DNA from: Basidiobolus ranarum
Taxonomy: Eukaryota > Basidiobolomycota > Basidiobolomycetes > Basidiobolales
Reading direction: 5' to 3'
Assembly: GCA_040143965.1 (NCBI GenBank)
Contig: JASJQH010000077.1
Span: 1 to 33,193, forward strand
Length of the DNA: 33,193 nt
Shown here: positions 10,971 through 22,172 of the stretch, piece by piece
Numbering within the stretch: the first letter of the stretch is position 1
How the letters are laid out: each line of letters starts with the position of its first letter
Program-made: the position numbers and the translations under genes
Notes under the pieces: model-generated
Database searches by the model: none
What the model was told of the DNA's origin: nothing
Seen by the model: the letters and a program-made list of their open reading frames with translations, nothing else

Positions 10971-11962
10971 CTAATGAATATTGTACCTTCCCTTCAACTC
11001 TTGGAGAGCCGATTTAGCCTGGTTTACTCCATGCCTCAATCTCTCCAACTCTTCTATTGGATTAAGTTTTCTGTGCTCCATGGGTTTGGTTTTATTTTTG
11101 GAAACCGCTCTAGAGCGAGATTTGCAGACCTTCGTATTATTTTGTTCGAAAGTTTCTGGAATATGATAGGATATTGGCCGAAAGCAAACATACGGATCGG
11201 AGGAGCTGTTGATGTTCAACATCTATTGAGAACACGGTGAAAACTCACTAACATGGATATAATATGTGGTACAGGTGCGTAATACCTTGAGACGTGGAGA
11301 TAGGTAACCCTTGCGGTGACGTTTGCATTCTTTCCAATACTTAAAGACATTCTGTGCCCTTGGGTGTGAGAACAATTCAATATTCTTGTATTTTATCTCC
11401 TGAAACTTCAGATTTTGTGTGAGATCAAATGATTAACTACCATTGCTGGTGTATCTACATCATACCTGATTCTGATTCAGTTGCTCAAGTGTAGCTAGCA
11501 TTAGTTCCAAGTCCGAGTCTTTCAAAGGTTTTTGGAACTTTTGAGAGTTTAGTTTATCTAACCACTCCTCATCTTGCTCATTCAAATTATACTCCACTTG
11601 ATCCTGCTTCTCAGAGGTAGCATATCGTATGAAGTTCGTTGGAAGGTCAAATCTCTTGGAGAAGTGTTCGTTGCTTTGATAGATTACGTCAACTTTTGGG
11701 ACTGGAATATGCTGAACAGTGTGGTTATCTCGAAGTAGCGAACGCAGATGAAATTCCTAGTAGAACCAGAATAATCCAAATAAATTAGATACCATTCACC
11801 CGATTTCATGAACATAAAATTGCTCACTTTTTGCTCCTTTGGGATAATAATGTTACGAATCGTGGTGGTTTTGTTAGATGGTGCTTGCAGTTCTTTAGAG
11901 CAAACTTCGTGCTCACGGTACACTGGAATTCGCTTCTCTGACTGTAGAGAACGTTTTCGCAT
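10971..11962 (-). CDS. EPL1: Enhancer of polycomb-like protein (Epl1), short form with only the EPcA region
   Basis: Minus-strand exons 11962-11828, 11756-11466, 11399-11286 and 11222-10971 encode 263 residues. Epl1 is the scaffold of the NuA4/piccolo histone H4/H2A acetyltransferase in the nucleus. The N-terminus RSLQSEKRIPVYR matches the EPC pattern (RALDxxKPLPVFR); HIPVPKVDVIYQSN, the acidic NLNEQDEEWLDKLN block (about residues 103-116), the KYWKECKRHRKG segment and SSDPYVCFR follow in the EPC order. All introns are phase 0 with normal GT-AG ends. The protein stops soon after the helical RLRHGVNQAKSALQEL segment, whereas well-known Epl1/EPC proteins run on for hundreds of residues. A weak GTACAA donor near the end, with a TTTTAAC branch point and an AG at about 10895, could add a short extra exon. 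It is divergent from XRN1. Confidence 0.85.
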
Positions 11963-12690
11963 CGTGTCGGAAAGACTGAATTGAATCTGGACCGATGGAT
12001 CATTTTATTATACAACTTTACTGCCAATAATGTATCTATGAAACATCACCAAGGTTGAATGATGAGTTCCATGATGGAAAGCGATTCTCATGCAACAAAT
12101 CTTCTATTCCTTTGTCTTAACATGTGTTTCATTTGTTTAAACTGACCACTCAGCCTCCATCAAGTTGTATCTCTCTGTAAGCTTAAAAACCATTTAATAT
12201 CCAAAACTGATTCCAATCGATATCGTAAGCTCACGTTACTTTAAACTATGTTTCGTCTTACACTCAAGTTATGCTACAACATATATGAAATCAGTTGCTT
12301 GTTTCTATTATTTGTCTTGCGAGAGTAGCTGTGGGTAGTGGTAAAGCTTCTGTTGAAAGATCGGCGCAATGGTACTTGAATATTACTGATTTTATGATTA
12401 GCCATAATTTTGATTGAGGTTATTTCATTCTCCCTAATTACCGTATTCCAATATGCAGCAGAAATTGACTCACGCGTCACATTCGTAGGCCTACAATCAA
12501 CCAACTCCAATCAGAAATATTGATTTTATAATAGACTGAGGAGTGCTGCGAAACTCAGAAAAGGATACTTATTAAAAGACGCAAGCTCAATAAGACACTA
12601 GAGTTTCTATAACTTTTATAAACGTTATTTCTTTGACTTTCTTTTGTTATATATTTTATCTCGTTTATTTTCTCGTAATCACATAACAAT
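11963..12690. promoter_or_regulatory. Divergent intergenic region between EPL1 and XRN1
   Basis: About 730 bases that must carry the promoters of both genes. A TATATATTTTAT stretch lies at about 12648-12659, roughly 35-45 bases before the XRN1 ATG. A minus-strand open frame at 12274-12510 shows no family resemblance and is not called. Confidence 0.45.
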
Positions 12691-15600
12691 ATGGGGATCC
12701 CTAAATTCTTTAGATGGATGAGGTAAAATCTCTCGGTTTTCTATTATCCTTAACTTTGAAAAGTTTCTAACCAAACATATTTAAAACTTACAGTGAAAGA
12801 TACCCTCTATGTAGTCGGCTAGTGAGCGAGAGTAGAATTCCGGAATTTGGTAACTTTTGAACTTGTTCTTGTATGATTTTGCGGTTTATACTTACGTGCT
12901 ATGTAGATAATCTGTATTTGGACATGAATGGTATCATCCACAATTGTACTCACCCTAAGGATGGAGATCCACATTTCCGCTTAACCGAGGCCCAAATGTT
13001 TGTTGATATTTTCAACTACATTGACCATCTTTTTCTAAAGATCAAACCGCGTAAAGTTTTTTTCATGGCTATCGATGGTTAGTTTCTCTTTACTAAGTAC
13101 CTGATGGATGAAAATGGCACAATAATAACTGTATACTTCCAACTTAGGCGTCGCACCTAGAGCTAAAATGAATCAACAGCGTTCGAGACGTTTCCGTACT
13201 GCTAAAGATGCGGCAGCCGCTAGATTAAAAGCGGAGAAAAAAGGAGAAGAACTACCTGCTGAGGATCCATTTGATAGTAATTGTATTACTCCAGGTAAGT
13301 GAAGATGCATCATCTGCTTTTATATTTCCCTGTCTAAATGCTGTGTTTGTTCCATAGGTACCCCGTTTATGGCTAGTCTGACTCGTCATCTCAAATATTT
13401 CGTGAATAAGAAAGTAACTGAAGATGCTAATTGGAGAGGAATTAAAGTAATCTTGTCCGGCCACGAGGTAACTTTCATACCATTTCTATTGTAGGCTTAG
13501 ATATAGATTAACATTGAATGTAAGGTGCCTGGTGAGGGTGAGCATAAAATCATGGAGTACATCAGAATGACTAAAGCGCAGCCTGATTACGACCCCAATA
13601 TCCGTCATTGTTTGTACGGCTTAGATGCTGATCTAATTATGTTGGGTCTGCTTAGTCATGAGCCTCATTTTGCGCTGTAGAGAGAGGAAGTCACCTTTGG
13701 TCCTAGTCGTCAGAAGAAGAACCAAAGGTATTTGATTTCCTTGCCAAGATTCCCTTATATGTTACTAATTCGTTGTAATGCATCCAATTTATTAGTCTGG
13801 AATCACAGAACTTCTTCCTAATGCATCTTTCGCTTCTCCGTGAATATCTCGATCTTGAGTTTTCCTCACTCAAAGAAGGCTTGCCTTTCCCGTACGATCT
13901 CGAAAAAATCATCGATGATTTTGTGTTGATGGCCTTTTTTGTTGGAAATGATTTTCTACCCAATCTTCCACATTTACATATTGCTGAGGGTGCTTTGTCT
14001 CTCATGTTTAATGTTTACAAAAAGGCTATTATACAAGCAGGTATGTGGCACTTTCATATGCTTTGAAATGTAACGCGTGTTTAACCATTTTCTGGGTTTC
14101 CAGGTGGCTATATCAATGACGGTGGTCGTATGAATATAGAACGTCTGCAAATCTTGTTAAATTTCCTTCACGATTTTGAGAAGGATCTTTTCGAAGAGCA
14201 ATTTTCCGACTTGAACTGGTATAGTGGAAAAACCATTAGTCTGGAACAAGAGAAATTAAAGAAGAAAGAGAAAGGTGGTTTGTGTAAGTTATTGTCTATT
14301 GCTTATCGATTCTTTATTGTTCAAATACTCAATACGCTTATCTTTGACTTTCTAGTTATTACTGCTAAACAGAAGGAACTTTATGAGGAAATCAAGAAAT
14401 TCTACGTTGTCCACAATCAAGAATCATTGCATTTCTCCCCTGATTTATCCGCTAAAGATCGTGGATTTATTCAAACAGTCGCCAAGGACTTGGGATTGTT
14501 ATATGCTGTAGAATTCCATGATGATGTTAAGACTAGACACGCTTATGTTGAATTCGATACTGAAGATGAAGAGGAAACCGATGATTCTGTTTCTCCTGCG
14601 TTGAAGAAATATGACGCTGCTATTGTCAGTGATGATAGTGTAAACCAACTGGAAGTGGAAGAGAAGGCTAGATTTGAAGAAAAGTATCGTGAATGGAAAT
14701 CCTATTACTACCGTGAAAAGTTCGAATTCGATCTTGATGATCAGGAGAGTATGGACAAATTAGTTAAGAGTTATGTGGAGGGATTGCAGTGGGTACTTAA
14801 TTACTATTATAATGGAATCTGTTCGTGGGGTTGGTTCTTCCCATTCCATTATGCTCCCATGATTTCGGACCTCAAGGACCTGACTCGTTTCGAAATTAAA
14901 TTCGACATGGGCTCGCCTTTTAGACCTTACGAGCAGCTCATGGGGGTTCTACCCGAAGCTTCTAGGAGCCATATTCCTATGGCGTACAGGGAATTAATGT
15001 TGGATCCCAACTCCCCTATTATCGACTTTTATCCCACTGATTTCGCATTAGATATGAATGGTAAGAAAGCGGATTGGGAGGCTGTCGTTAAGATTCCGTT
15101 CATCGATCAGGATAGATTGCTGAAAGCTATGAAAACCAGAGAACACCGTCTTACCGCAGAAGAGGTCCAAAGAAATGCATTTGGAGAGAATGTCATCTTT
15201 ACTTACGATAAAGATCTGGATGAGTTCTACCCATCCTCCTTGCCTGGAACTTTCCCAGACATTAATAGATGTCAATGTAAGGTGTCAGTTTACAATCTGC
15301 CCACAGTGGATGACGAATCCATGCTGAACAAAGGTCTGTGTAAAGGCGTCGGCCTCGGTGTCAAAGCAATGGCAGGATTCCCAACCTTACATACAATTCC
15401 GCATACTGGAGCCCTTGCTCTTCATGGTATCAACGTATTTCAATTTGACAGTAAAAATGAAACCATGGTGATCACCTTGCAAGATATCTACGAACATCAA
15501 TCAGCAGATGCTATTGCCAATATGTACTTGAACAAGAGAGTCTTCGTTAGTTGGCCTTTCTTGGTAGAAGCTAAGCTCTCCTATCTGACTGATGAGTTCT

Positions 15601-17255
15601 TTAAATATCAACTCGTTGTACATAATGGTAAACTTTCCATGATCAAAACACCGCATGAACCTGAAGATGCTAAAGCATGGTACAAAAAAACCGAGAGATT
15701 GGAGCGAAAATTCAGCAAACGTCGTGGTGTGTTATTCGGGTCCATTAAAATGATTGCCCATGTTTTGTTACTCAAGGGGTTATGCCGTTCGGAGGATGGT
15801 GCACTCGTCAAGGAATACGCTAATCCCGGTGAAGAAAAAGAATTCCCTCTACAAACGATGGTTGATAAGGTGGAGTTAGAAGATCCACGTTTCCTAGAAA
15901 GACCTCCCATTTCAATTTCGGAAGAATTCCCAGTTGGAACGCCCGTCTTCTTCTTAGGGAAATTATACTATGGTTCACCCGCTGTAATATTCGAGAATTC
16001 CCCAACTAGTGTAAGTATCAAGATGAATACTTCGACCGTAAGTGGCGGAAAAGAGCCTGTCTTTGGTCAGCTGGTCACTTTCAATTACTTCAAGAACATC
16101 AATTACACACCAAGTTTTGTAATTAGTAAGAAACTTGGTGTTTCTAATTTAATCTTGAGCAGATTGACTTCTAGTATGCGAGTTATTGCGGGTGAACAAA
16201 AATACAATCTTGGATTAAATCTGAAATTCGAAGCTAAACAACAGAAAGTCCTCGGATACTCTAGGAAAACTACACGAGGATGGGAATTCACACAGAAAGC
16301 GATTGCAATGCTTCAAGAATACAAAGCTAAATTCCCCGAGTTTATTCAAGGTTTAGAGCAGCGAAAGAATGCCGATCTTTACTATGCAACCGATTTTTAT
16401 CCTTCAGAGGTGGCTTCTCAGAAGATGGAAGAGATTAAGGAATGGATCAAATCGTTGGGATGTGACGATTTGGAGAGAGTGCCTCTTGATGCTGAAGCTC
16501 TGGACAAAGAATCTATTACTTTGATCGAAAGCCATGCGGATCAATACGTTCAGAGCAATAGTGATATCAAGTCCATTTTAATCAAGAACATTCCTCGTAA
16601 GGCTGTATTGAAGCCGGCTGATGCCATCCATGGACTTGACGATCAGAAATTCAATCTAGGCGATCGTGTAACTTACGTTTTAGATTCAGGCAAAGTTGCT
16701 ATGGCTACAAAAGGTACAGTTGTTGGGTTACTTGGCACTACTGCCGACGTAGTATTCGATCACACTTTTATTAGTGGCAACGATCTTGGAGGAAGATGTT
16801 CAGCTCACCGTGGCATGTCAGTTCCTTTCCACTCTATCCTTAACCTCAATCGCCCACAAATAGGAGATGTAGCAAAGTTGCAGCCCGAACGTCAGTCTCA
16901 TGACGCTCCACAACATCAAAATCGCAACTACAATAATAACAATCAGTATCGTCATAACAATGCAGGACCAAATCCCAATCGTAATTTAACCCCATACCCT
17001 AGTGAGTTTTTACCGCAACGTGGTAGAGGCCGCGGCGATCACTCTTCTAGAGCACGTCCTCAAGGTACTCATAATTCCTACCATCATGCTCCACCCCCTC
17101 CACAGTATGACCAAGATAGAGGAAATGACCATGACAATCGTCAACCTTACAGAGGCCGGGGTGGTTATCATCCTCGTGGACGTGGAGGCCAGGGCAGAGT
17201 TTGGAATCCCAACAAGCCAACGCAGAATGAGCCATCACAAAACAACCATTACTAA
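12691..17255 (+). CDS. XRN1: 5'-3' exoribonuclease Xrn1, interrupted by an in-frame TAG at codon 224
   Basis: Nine exons: 12691-12722, 12794-12849, 12907-13077, 13148-13294, 13358-13467, 13525-13727, 13796-14040, 14104-14283, 14356-17255; 1348 codons. Xrn1 degrades decapped 5'-monophosphate mRNA in the cytoplasm. The N-terminus MGIPKFFRW and SERYPLCS are diagnostic. All seven catalytic acidic residues fall at their standard numbers: Asp35, Asp86, Glu176, Glu178, Asp206, Asp208, Asp292. The tail (about the last 130 residues) is rich in Asn, Gln, His, Pro and RGRG repeats. In exon 6 codon 224 (13678-13680) is TAG where the family has Leu in the FALLREEVTFG block, while the sequence before and after stays conserved. 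Read literally, translation would stop between Asp208 and Asp292. Intron 8 (72 nt) is a stop-free multiple of three. The stop may be a mutation, a silenced allele or a base-call error. Confidence 0.93.
13678..13680 (+). other. In-frame nonsense codon (TAG) in XRN1 exon 6
   Basis: The frame that reads [20 protein letters not shown] continues directly through TAG into [11 protein letters not shown]. No splice site pair could remove the TAG without losing conserved sequence. One base (TTG to TAG) would explain it. TAG ends at least four other genes here (1274, 10791, 32023 and, on the minus strand, 10973), so codon reassignment is unlikely. Confidence 0.9.
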
Positions 17256-18374
17256 AGAATGAATCAATTCAAGTCTATGATACGACCTTCAATGATAGAT
17301 AGCTTCTACATACGCATTTTCAAACGAGCTCACTATTTATTTTGACATGTTGTGTAAAGTTTCCTTTTTTTGTTCGTCAATCAATAAGCATATTCCTGAT
17401 TCTTTTGACTCAAAAGCTTATCTTAAAGGCAACAAATCGTAATAAAGCCTCTTACTTCGATGCCAACCACCAACTAGATTCAAGAAATGTTTGTTTTACG
17501 TGTACTTTATACAGGGACTATGATCAATTAGACTTCATGTATGTTTTATGTTGTTGGATTGCACCATCAATCTTGCATGAGAAAATCATGAATGGCAGCT
17601 TGTCGAAATCCTAATTTACAATGACTGTGAACTGGCGTGACAAGAGCGGGCTCAAACATTATGATATCTATTGGACGAACATTGTCAGTTAATAGATCGG
17701 ATCGGAAGGATTGGCACTGCAGTGGGCTGTGTATTTGGTGTATGTACGGTGACCATTTTCATATTTGTGGAGATATTTACTGAACATTGAATTGTTTCTT
17801 TGGTCGCGACTGTATCAGAAACACACACGATCTAGCGAGAGTTGATGTTGAAAAATTTCCGCCTCACTCTCTGAGATGCATCGTGCATTTCTTGAAACAT
17901 CGTTATAGCCGCCCAGTTGACGTCGTCTAGTCTCTGTAACACAGCCTCTAGCCTCTTCTATGTTCTAGTGTCAATCCGAGTAGGTACCTGGAGTAATTTG
18001 ACGTTTCATAAATTCAAATAGAGGCTACAATGGCCACAATTACTAGTAAATAATGGACCTTGGAAGAGGGGAAGAACTAGTAAGAAATATGGAATAATGC
18101 TCGGATTCCCATTAATCTAAGGAAATTAATTGAGCCTATCATTTTATGTTTGATCTTTGCTTCGATACACTCCGTTGTTTGCTCTCCACTCCATTTTATT
18201 ATGATTATTATTCTGAAGCAGGAATACCAACAGTTATTTTGTCGTTGTTTAGCCATAGGGACTAGCTTAATACTGAGTGATATAAAAGAGAGCGATCGGC
18301 TATCTATCACAACAGACAAACAAGTATATCTCTTTCTCAACACTCTCTATTCCACTCTACTTTGTTACCCAGCC
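17256..18374. other. Intergenic region between XRN1 and the KH-protein gene
   Basis: About 1.1 kb. It should hold the XRN1 3' UTR and the promoter and leader of the KH gene. An AATAAA is at 17441-17446. An open frame at 17342-17614 and the frame extending upstream of 18375 look like chance frames. I see nothing else. Confidence 0.6.
17441..17446 (+). terminator. Polyadenylation-signal-like AATAAA of XRN1
   Basis: AATAAA about 190 bases after the XRN1 stop codon. It is the first such hexamer I see downstream; use is inferred. Confidence 0.3.
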
Positions 18375-21300
18375 ATGGAATACTCTTCAATTGCCTTTTG
18401 CCTTGTTCAGCCAGCTATGACCCGTCATCAAGCCAACGCTGAAATCGAATCTAATGGATTCTCCTTTTCAAGACTCACTCAAATGTGCGAAAAGTTGGTC
18501 GAATCCCCTTGTCACTATGAAATCAACCTAATAAATCCCACCTCCACCAACCCTAACCCCTCTCAATATCAAATACTTCTATCCGGCCCCACCCCCCAAA
18601 TCCTCGCCATTCAACGTTCTCTATTACAACAGTACCCATCTGAGGTAAGTATGATTCTACCAAATGGATTGAATTTTCTTACTCATCTTCAATATGAATT
18701 AGCTGGAAGTGATGGCCAAACTAAATTGCCATCCAGAAATGATTGAGGATGGAAATTGGAAACCTGAAATTCAATTTCACATCGATGATATCATTCGCGG
18801 CAAAGATGTAGTCGTTGAGTTTATTGATCAACAATCTCAAACCAAGAACGGTACGGCTACGCAGGTGGTGATCAAAGGAAATCCCGTCTGTGTTGAAAGA
18901 GTTCGGCAAAGTATTGTTCGCCTGGAGATGGGCTTAAGTGTAAGTTACCTATTCAACTTTCTAATCCCTTCCTTCCATATTGACAAATGGATTTTATTGA
19001 GCAGAACAAGGCTATTACATCTGTGATCAATGTTGAAGTACATATGCTCAAGATCATATCTGGTCCTAAAGATTGCTTCTTCAACGATATTGAGGAGGAA
19101 ACTCAAGTCAAGATCGATGTTCCTTGTCACTATGGAAATTTACTAGAATGCTTCTCCAGCACGACTCCACCAAAAGAAATCATAATCTCTGGAGAAAAAG
19201 CCCAAGTTGAAAAAGCAGTTCAACGTATTGAAGCTGCCATAAACAAAACGGTAACTAGTATGAGTTTTGTAAAAATTCATGGACAATCTCTTAAATCCCT
19301 CCACTTTAGAACATGGCTTTGATCAAAAGACATATAACCGTACAACCTCGAAAGCTTGACTGGTTACCTCTTACAAAATATGCTGATTTAATGGATGTTA
19401 TGAACAAAAATGGTACGACTTTACTGATTTGTGGTAGTTTTTAATGGCGGTCTAATAACCTTTTCACATCAGCCACATCAATCATATTGCCTGCTCTCGA
19501 GTCCAGTCATCCATATGTTATAATCTATGGTCAGAACGAGATTGAAGTATCACGCACTACAAAGGCCATTATGCAAATGGTATAACTAAGCATGCAATTT
19601 ACCAGCAATTGATAGCAGCGCTAATCTTTCATTATGCATTACAGACAAGTGATATATTTTCTGGGTGGCTTTGGTTAGAAAGCAATATCCCAAGTAGTCA
19701 GCCAGTTCAGTTACCCAAAAATGAAGAAATGAATGCCCTCCTATCACGAATTTCACAAACCTCTGGGACGGAGGTGATTTACCATAATCATAGCTTTGAA
19801 GTTTCTGGAGAGCCCACCCAACTAAAGGCAGCTTTTCGTTTGATCGGGAACGAATATTCATTCCAGGTAATACTTTCTAAACTTGAGAAAATTCTCTATT
19901 CTTATTAACCGAAACCCGTTCGTTCCAGCTTTTCCAACGGGAAATCAAACTGCAAGTAGAACTTGCAATCGAACACCGAGAATTTATTAGCGGGAAGAAA
20001 AATGGAAAGATTAACAAGATCATGAAAGTTGCCAACGTTAAAATAGGATTTGAGAACTTCAATGACTGCAACTTCTTTATCAATATCTACAGTCCCGAAT
20101 GTAGTAAAACTCTTGAAGGACTAAAATTGTTACAGGTTTGTCAATGTAGTGCTCTCTCTTTACAATACGTGTGTACTCATCATGAACAATTTCTTTAGGA
20201 GGAGCTTCCTGCCGAGCTCTCTTTCTATGTTCCTGAAAGCTACCACAAACGTATCATCGGAGTAGGTGGCAAGAATATCCAGAGAATCATGAAACAGTTT
20301 GGAGTCTACGTAAAATTCTCTACAGCAGAAGAATTCGCTGCTCAAGGGGTATGTATCTCTTCAGGTGATAACGTAGTGGCTAGAACACCAGCCAAAAATG
20401 CTTGCAATTTGGATAAATTCAAGCAAACCATAGTAGATCTGGTCGAGAACAGAGTAAGTGCCTGTTCCGTATCTTTCCTTTCACCACTTCATTTCTCATC
20501 AAATCTTTTAGGATCAAGGATGGGCACTCGAGTCCACTGGTGAATTCTTTTCAGGACCACTGGTTGCTGAGCCGATCTCAATGTCCAAAACGTCTTATGA
20601 TCGCAAGGATTCCGGCTTCGATACATACGACTCCAATTTCATCACTCATAGAATGCAAGATCTTGCATTAAACGAGACACGTGTTCGCTATCCTTCAAGT
20701 GCCTCCCTTTATATGGCCATTGATTCTGAAGAGTTCAGAAACCTGGTTAAGAAGATGAAGCAAGAGCTCAACATCATTTTGATCGCTCCGTCACGCGATC
20801 TCAATGGATTCCCGTCGATGCGTAACAAGGCGCTTGAACAAGGGTATTATTCCTTCATCTTAAAATACGAAACCCGAGAGACGACTTTAATCCCTGGAGC
20901 TCAGCAAATGCTAGAGGAATTCCTGAACATGAATCACGTAAGAATAACGCTTTGATTCTAGATATCTGAAAATGTACTAAACAATTCATTCTCCTAACAA
21001 GGTCCCGTTGAGAGCTTCTCTATCGAATATAGATCATGAATCTTCTCATTATTCACATAGAACAATGCCTATCTCAGCACCAGGTACCTTTCTACTCTAA
21101 ATATCCTCGTTAACTTTTAACTTACTCCGACTTACCTAGGCAACCGCTTGTTGGTGGATAATCGCAACTATTCCCTGTTTGATCAGCAAACTGGAAATTC
21201 ATTCTTCGAACCCACACTTCAGGTAACTCTACCTTATCTGTGGTCATGGCTCTCTCCCAATTCTAACTTTGCTTCATTTCTATGTTTGTAGAGAAGGCAT

Positions 21301-21819
21301 ACTGATCAACCAATAACTGCAAATGTAGGTCTTTTCTGCGAGTTGTATTGGATTCAAGAAGCATATCCTAACCATATCATCTATATATAGTTTCAAGTTC
21401 ATCAATCTGCTGCTAGAGTTATATCCGAATCATTTTTCGATGATAGCAAGGTAATTATCATTTAATATAGCTACTATCCCCAACTAGATCACTCACATTT
21501 TCCATATCTAGAAAACCCCAAAGAATGCTACTTGGAGCTCTTCTCTCGGTTATAACGGTAGCTATCACTTTATCACTCCAAGCACCTCACAAATACTGAA
21601 ATTCTTCTTTTTATTCTAGTGGAACAACCTATCTCCAGAAATCCCTACAACAATAGTGCCCATTACAAACCTCAGAATATGAAGTGGCCTCTGGGAGCAA
21701 GAGCAGAGTTCAATCCTTTCCAAACTCTACCTACTCCCCCCAGACCAGCCTCGAATTCAGAGACAAGAAATAAGCAAGGCTCGATGGGTTCATTCTACTC
21801 TGGTTATTACGGCTTTTGA
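18375..21819 (+). CDS. Multi-KH-domain RNA-binding protein (YLL032C/Mug60-like)
   Basis: Fifteen exons: 18375-18644, 18703-18939, 19005-19250, 19310-19412, 19473-19579, 19645-19866, 19929-20135, 20199-20453, 20512-20937, 21002-21083, 21140-21222, 21292-21324, 21391-21450, 21512-21557, 21620-21819; 858 residues. The clearest KH domain is in exon 8 with RIIGVGGKNIQRIM (GxxG loop at residues 485-488). Exon 7 carries HREFISGKKNGKINKIMK, a segment I associate with the fungal YLL032C/Mug60 family, and exons 2-3 look like degenerate KH repeats. The C-terminal third (exons 10-15) is Ser/Asn/Pro-rich and probably disordered. The likely role is cytoplasmic RNA binding; targets are unknown. The ATG at 18375 sits in a good context (GCCATGG). 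Exon 12 is only 33 nt. Every junction keeps the frame. Confidence 0.87.
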
Positions 21820-21987
21820 TCAAGCTCTTACAAAGACTACATCTTGAGAGATAAAACTTTCGACTTCCCTCTTACTAGAGATAACAATAGAAATTTTGGA
21901 ATTGTAAAACATCAAATATAGAAGTCCCTTTTCCTAACTACTGGAGAGAGAAAACTAAATAGAGTACAACTAATAGAATTAAACTGT

Positions 21988-21993
21988 AATAAA
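21988..21993 (+). terminator. Polyadenylation-signal-like AATAAA of the KH-protein gene
   Basis: AATAAA about 170 bases after the stop codon of the KH gene, inside an AT-rich stretch and before the LSM2 start. Use is inferred. Confidence 0.3.
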
Positions 21994-22172
21994 TCTTGAT
22001 CATACACTCAAACAATTTACTAGTGAAATTTATTTATTGGAATTTTGATCAAACTGACCAAAATCAGCCCATTATTTTTAGATTGAATCGATATTTTTTG
22101 ACGCATGGGAAGACACAAATTCAACCAGTTTCTTTAGTATCAGCTTTACTCCTTTGAAACGATCTAATCATC

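Noticed and set aside
13678-13680. TAG in XRN1 as evidence of UAG reassignment to leucine
   Set aside because: TAG clearly ends several other genes in this window, including the ATPase, the serine hydrolase and the Spc19-like gene.
17342-17614. Plus-strand open frame of 90 codons after XRN1
   Set aside because: Composition is like AT-rich noncoding DNA and no domain is visible; lies in the probable XRN1 3' UTR and following spacer.
20349-20364. GTATGT...TTCAG within exon 8 of the KH gene as a mini-intron
   Set aside because: About 16-18 bases is far too short for splicing, and the uninterrupted frame gives the expected family length.
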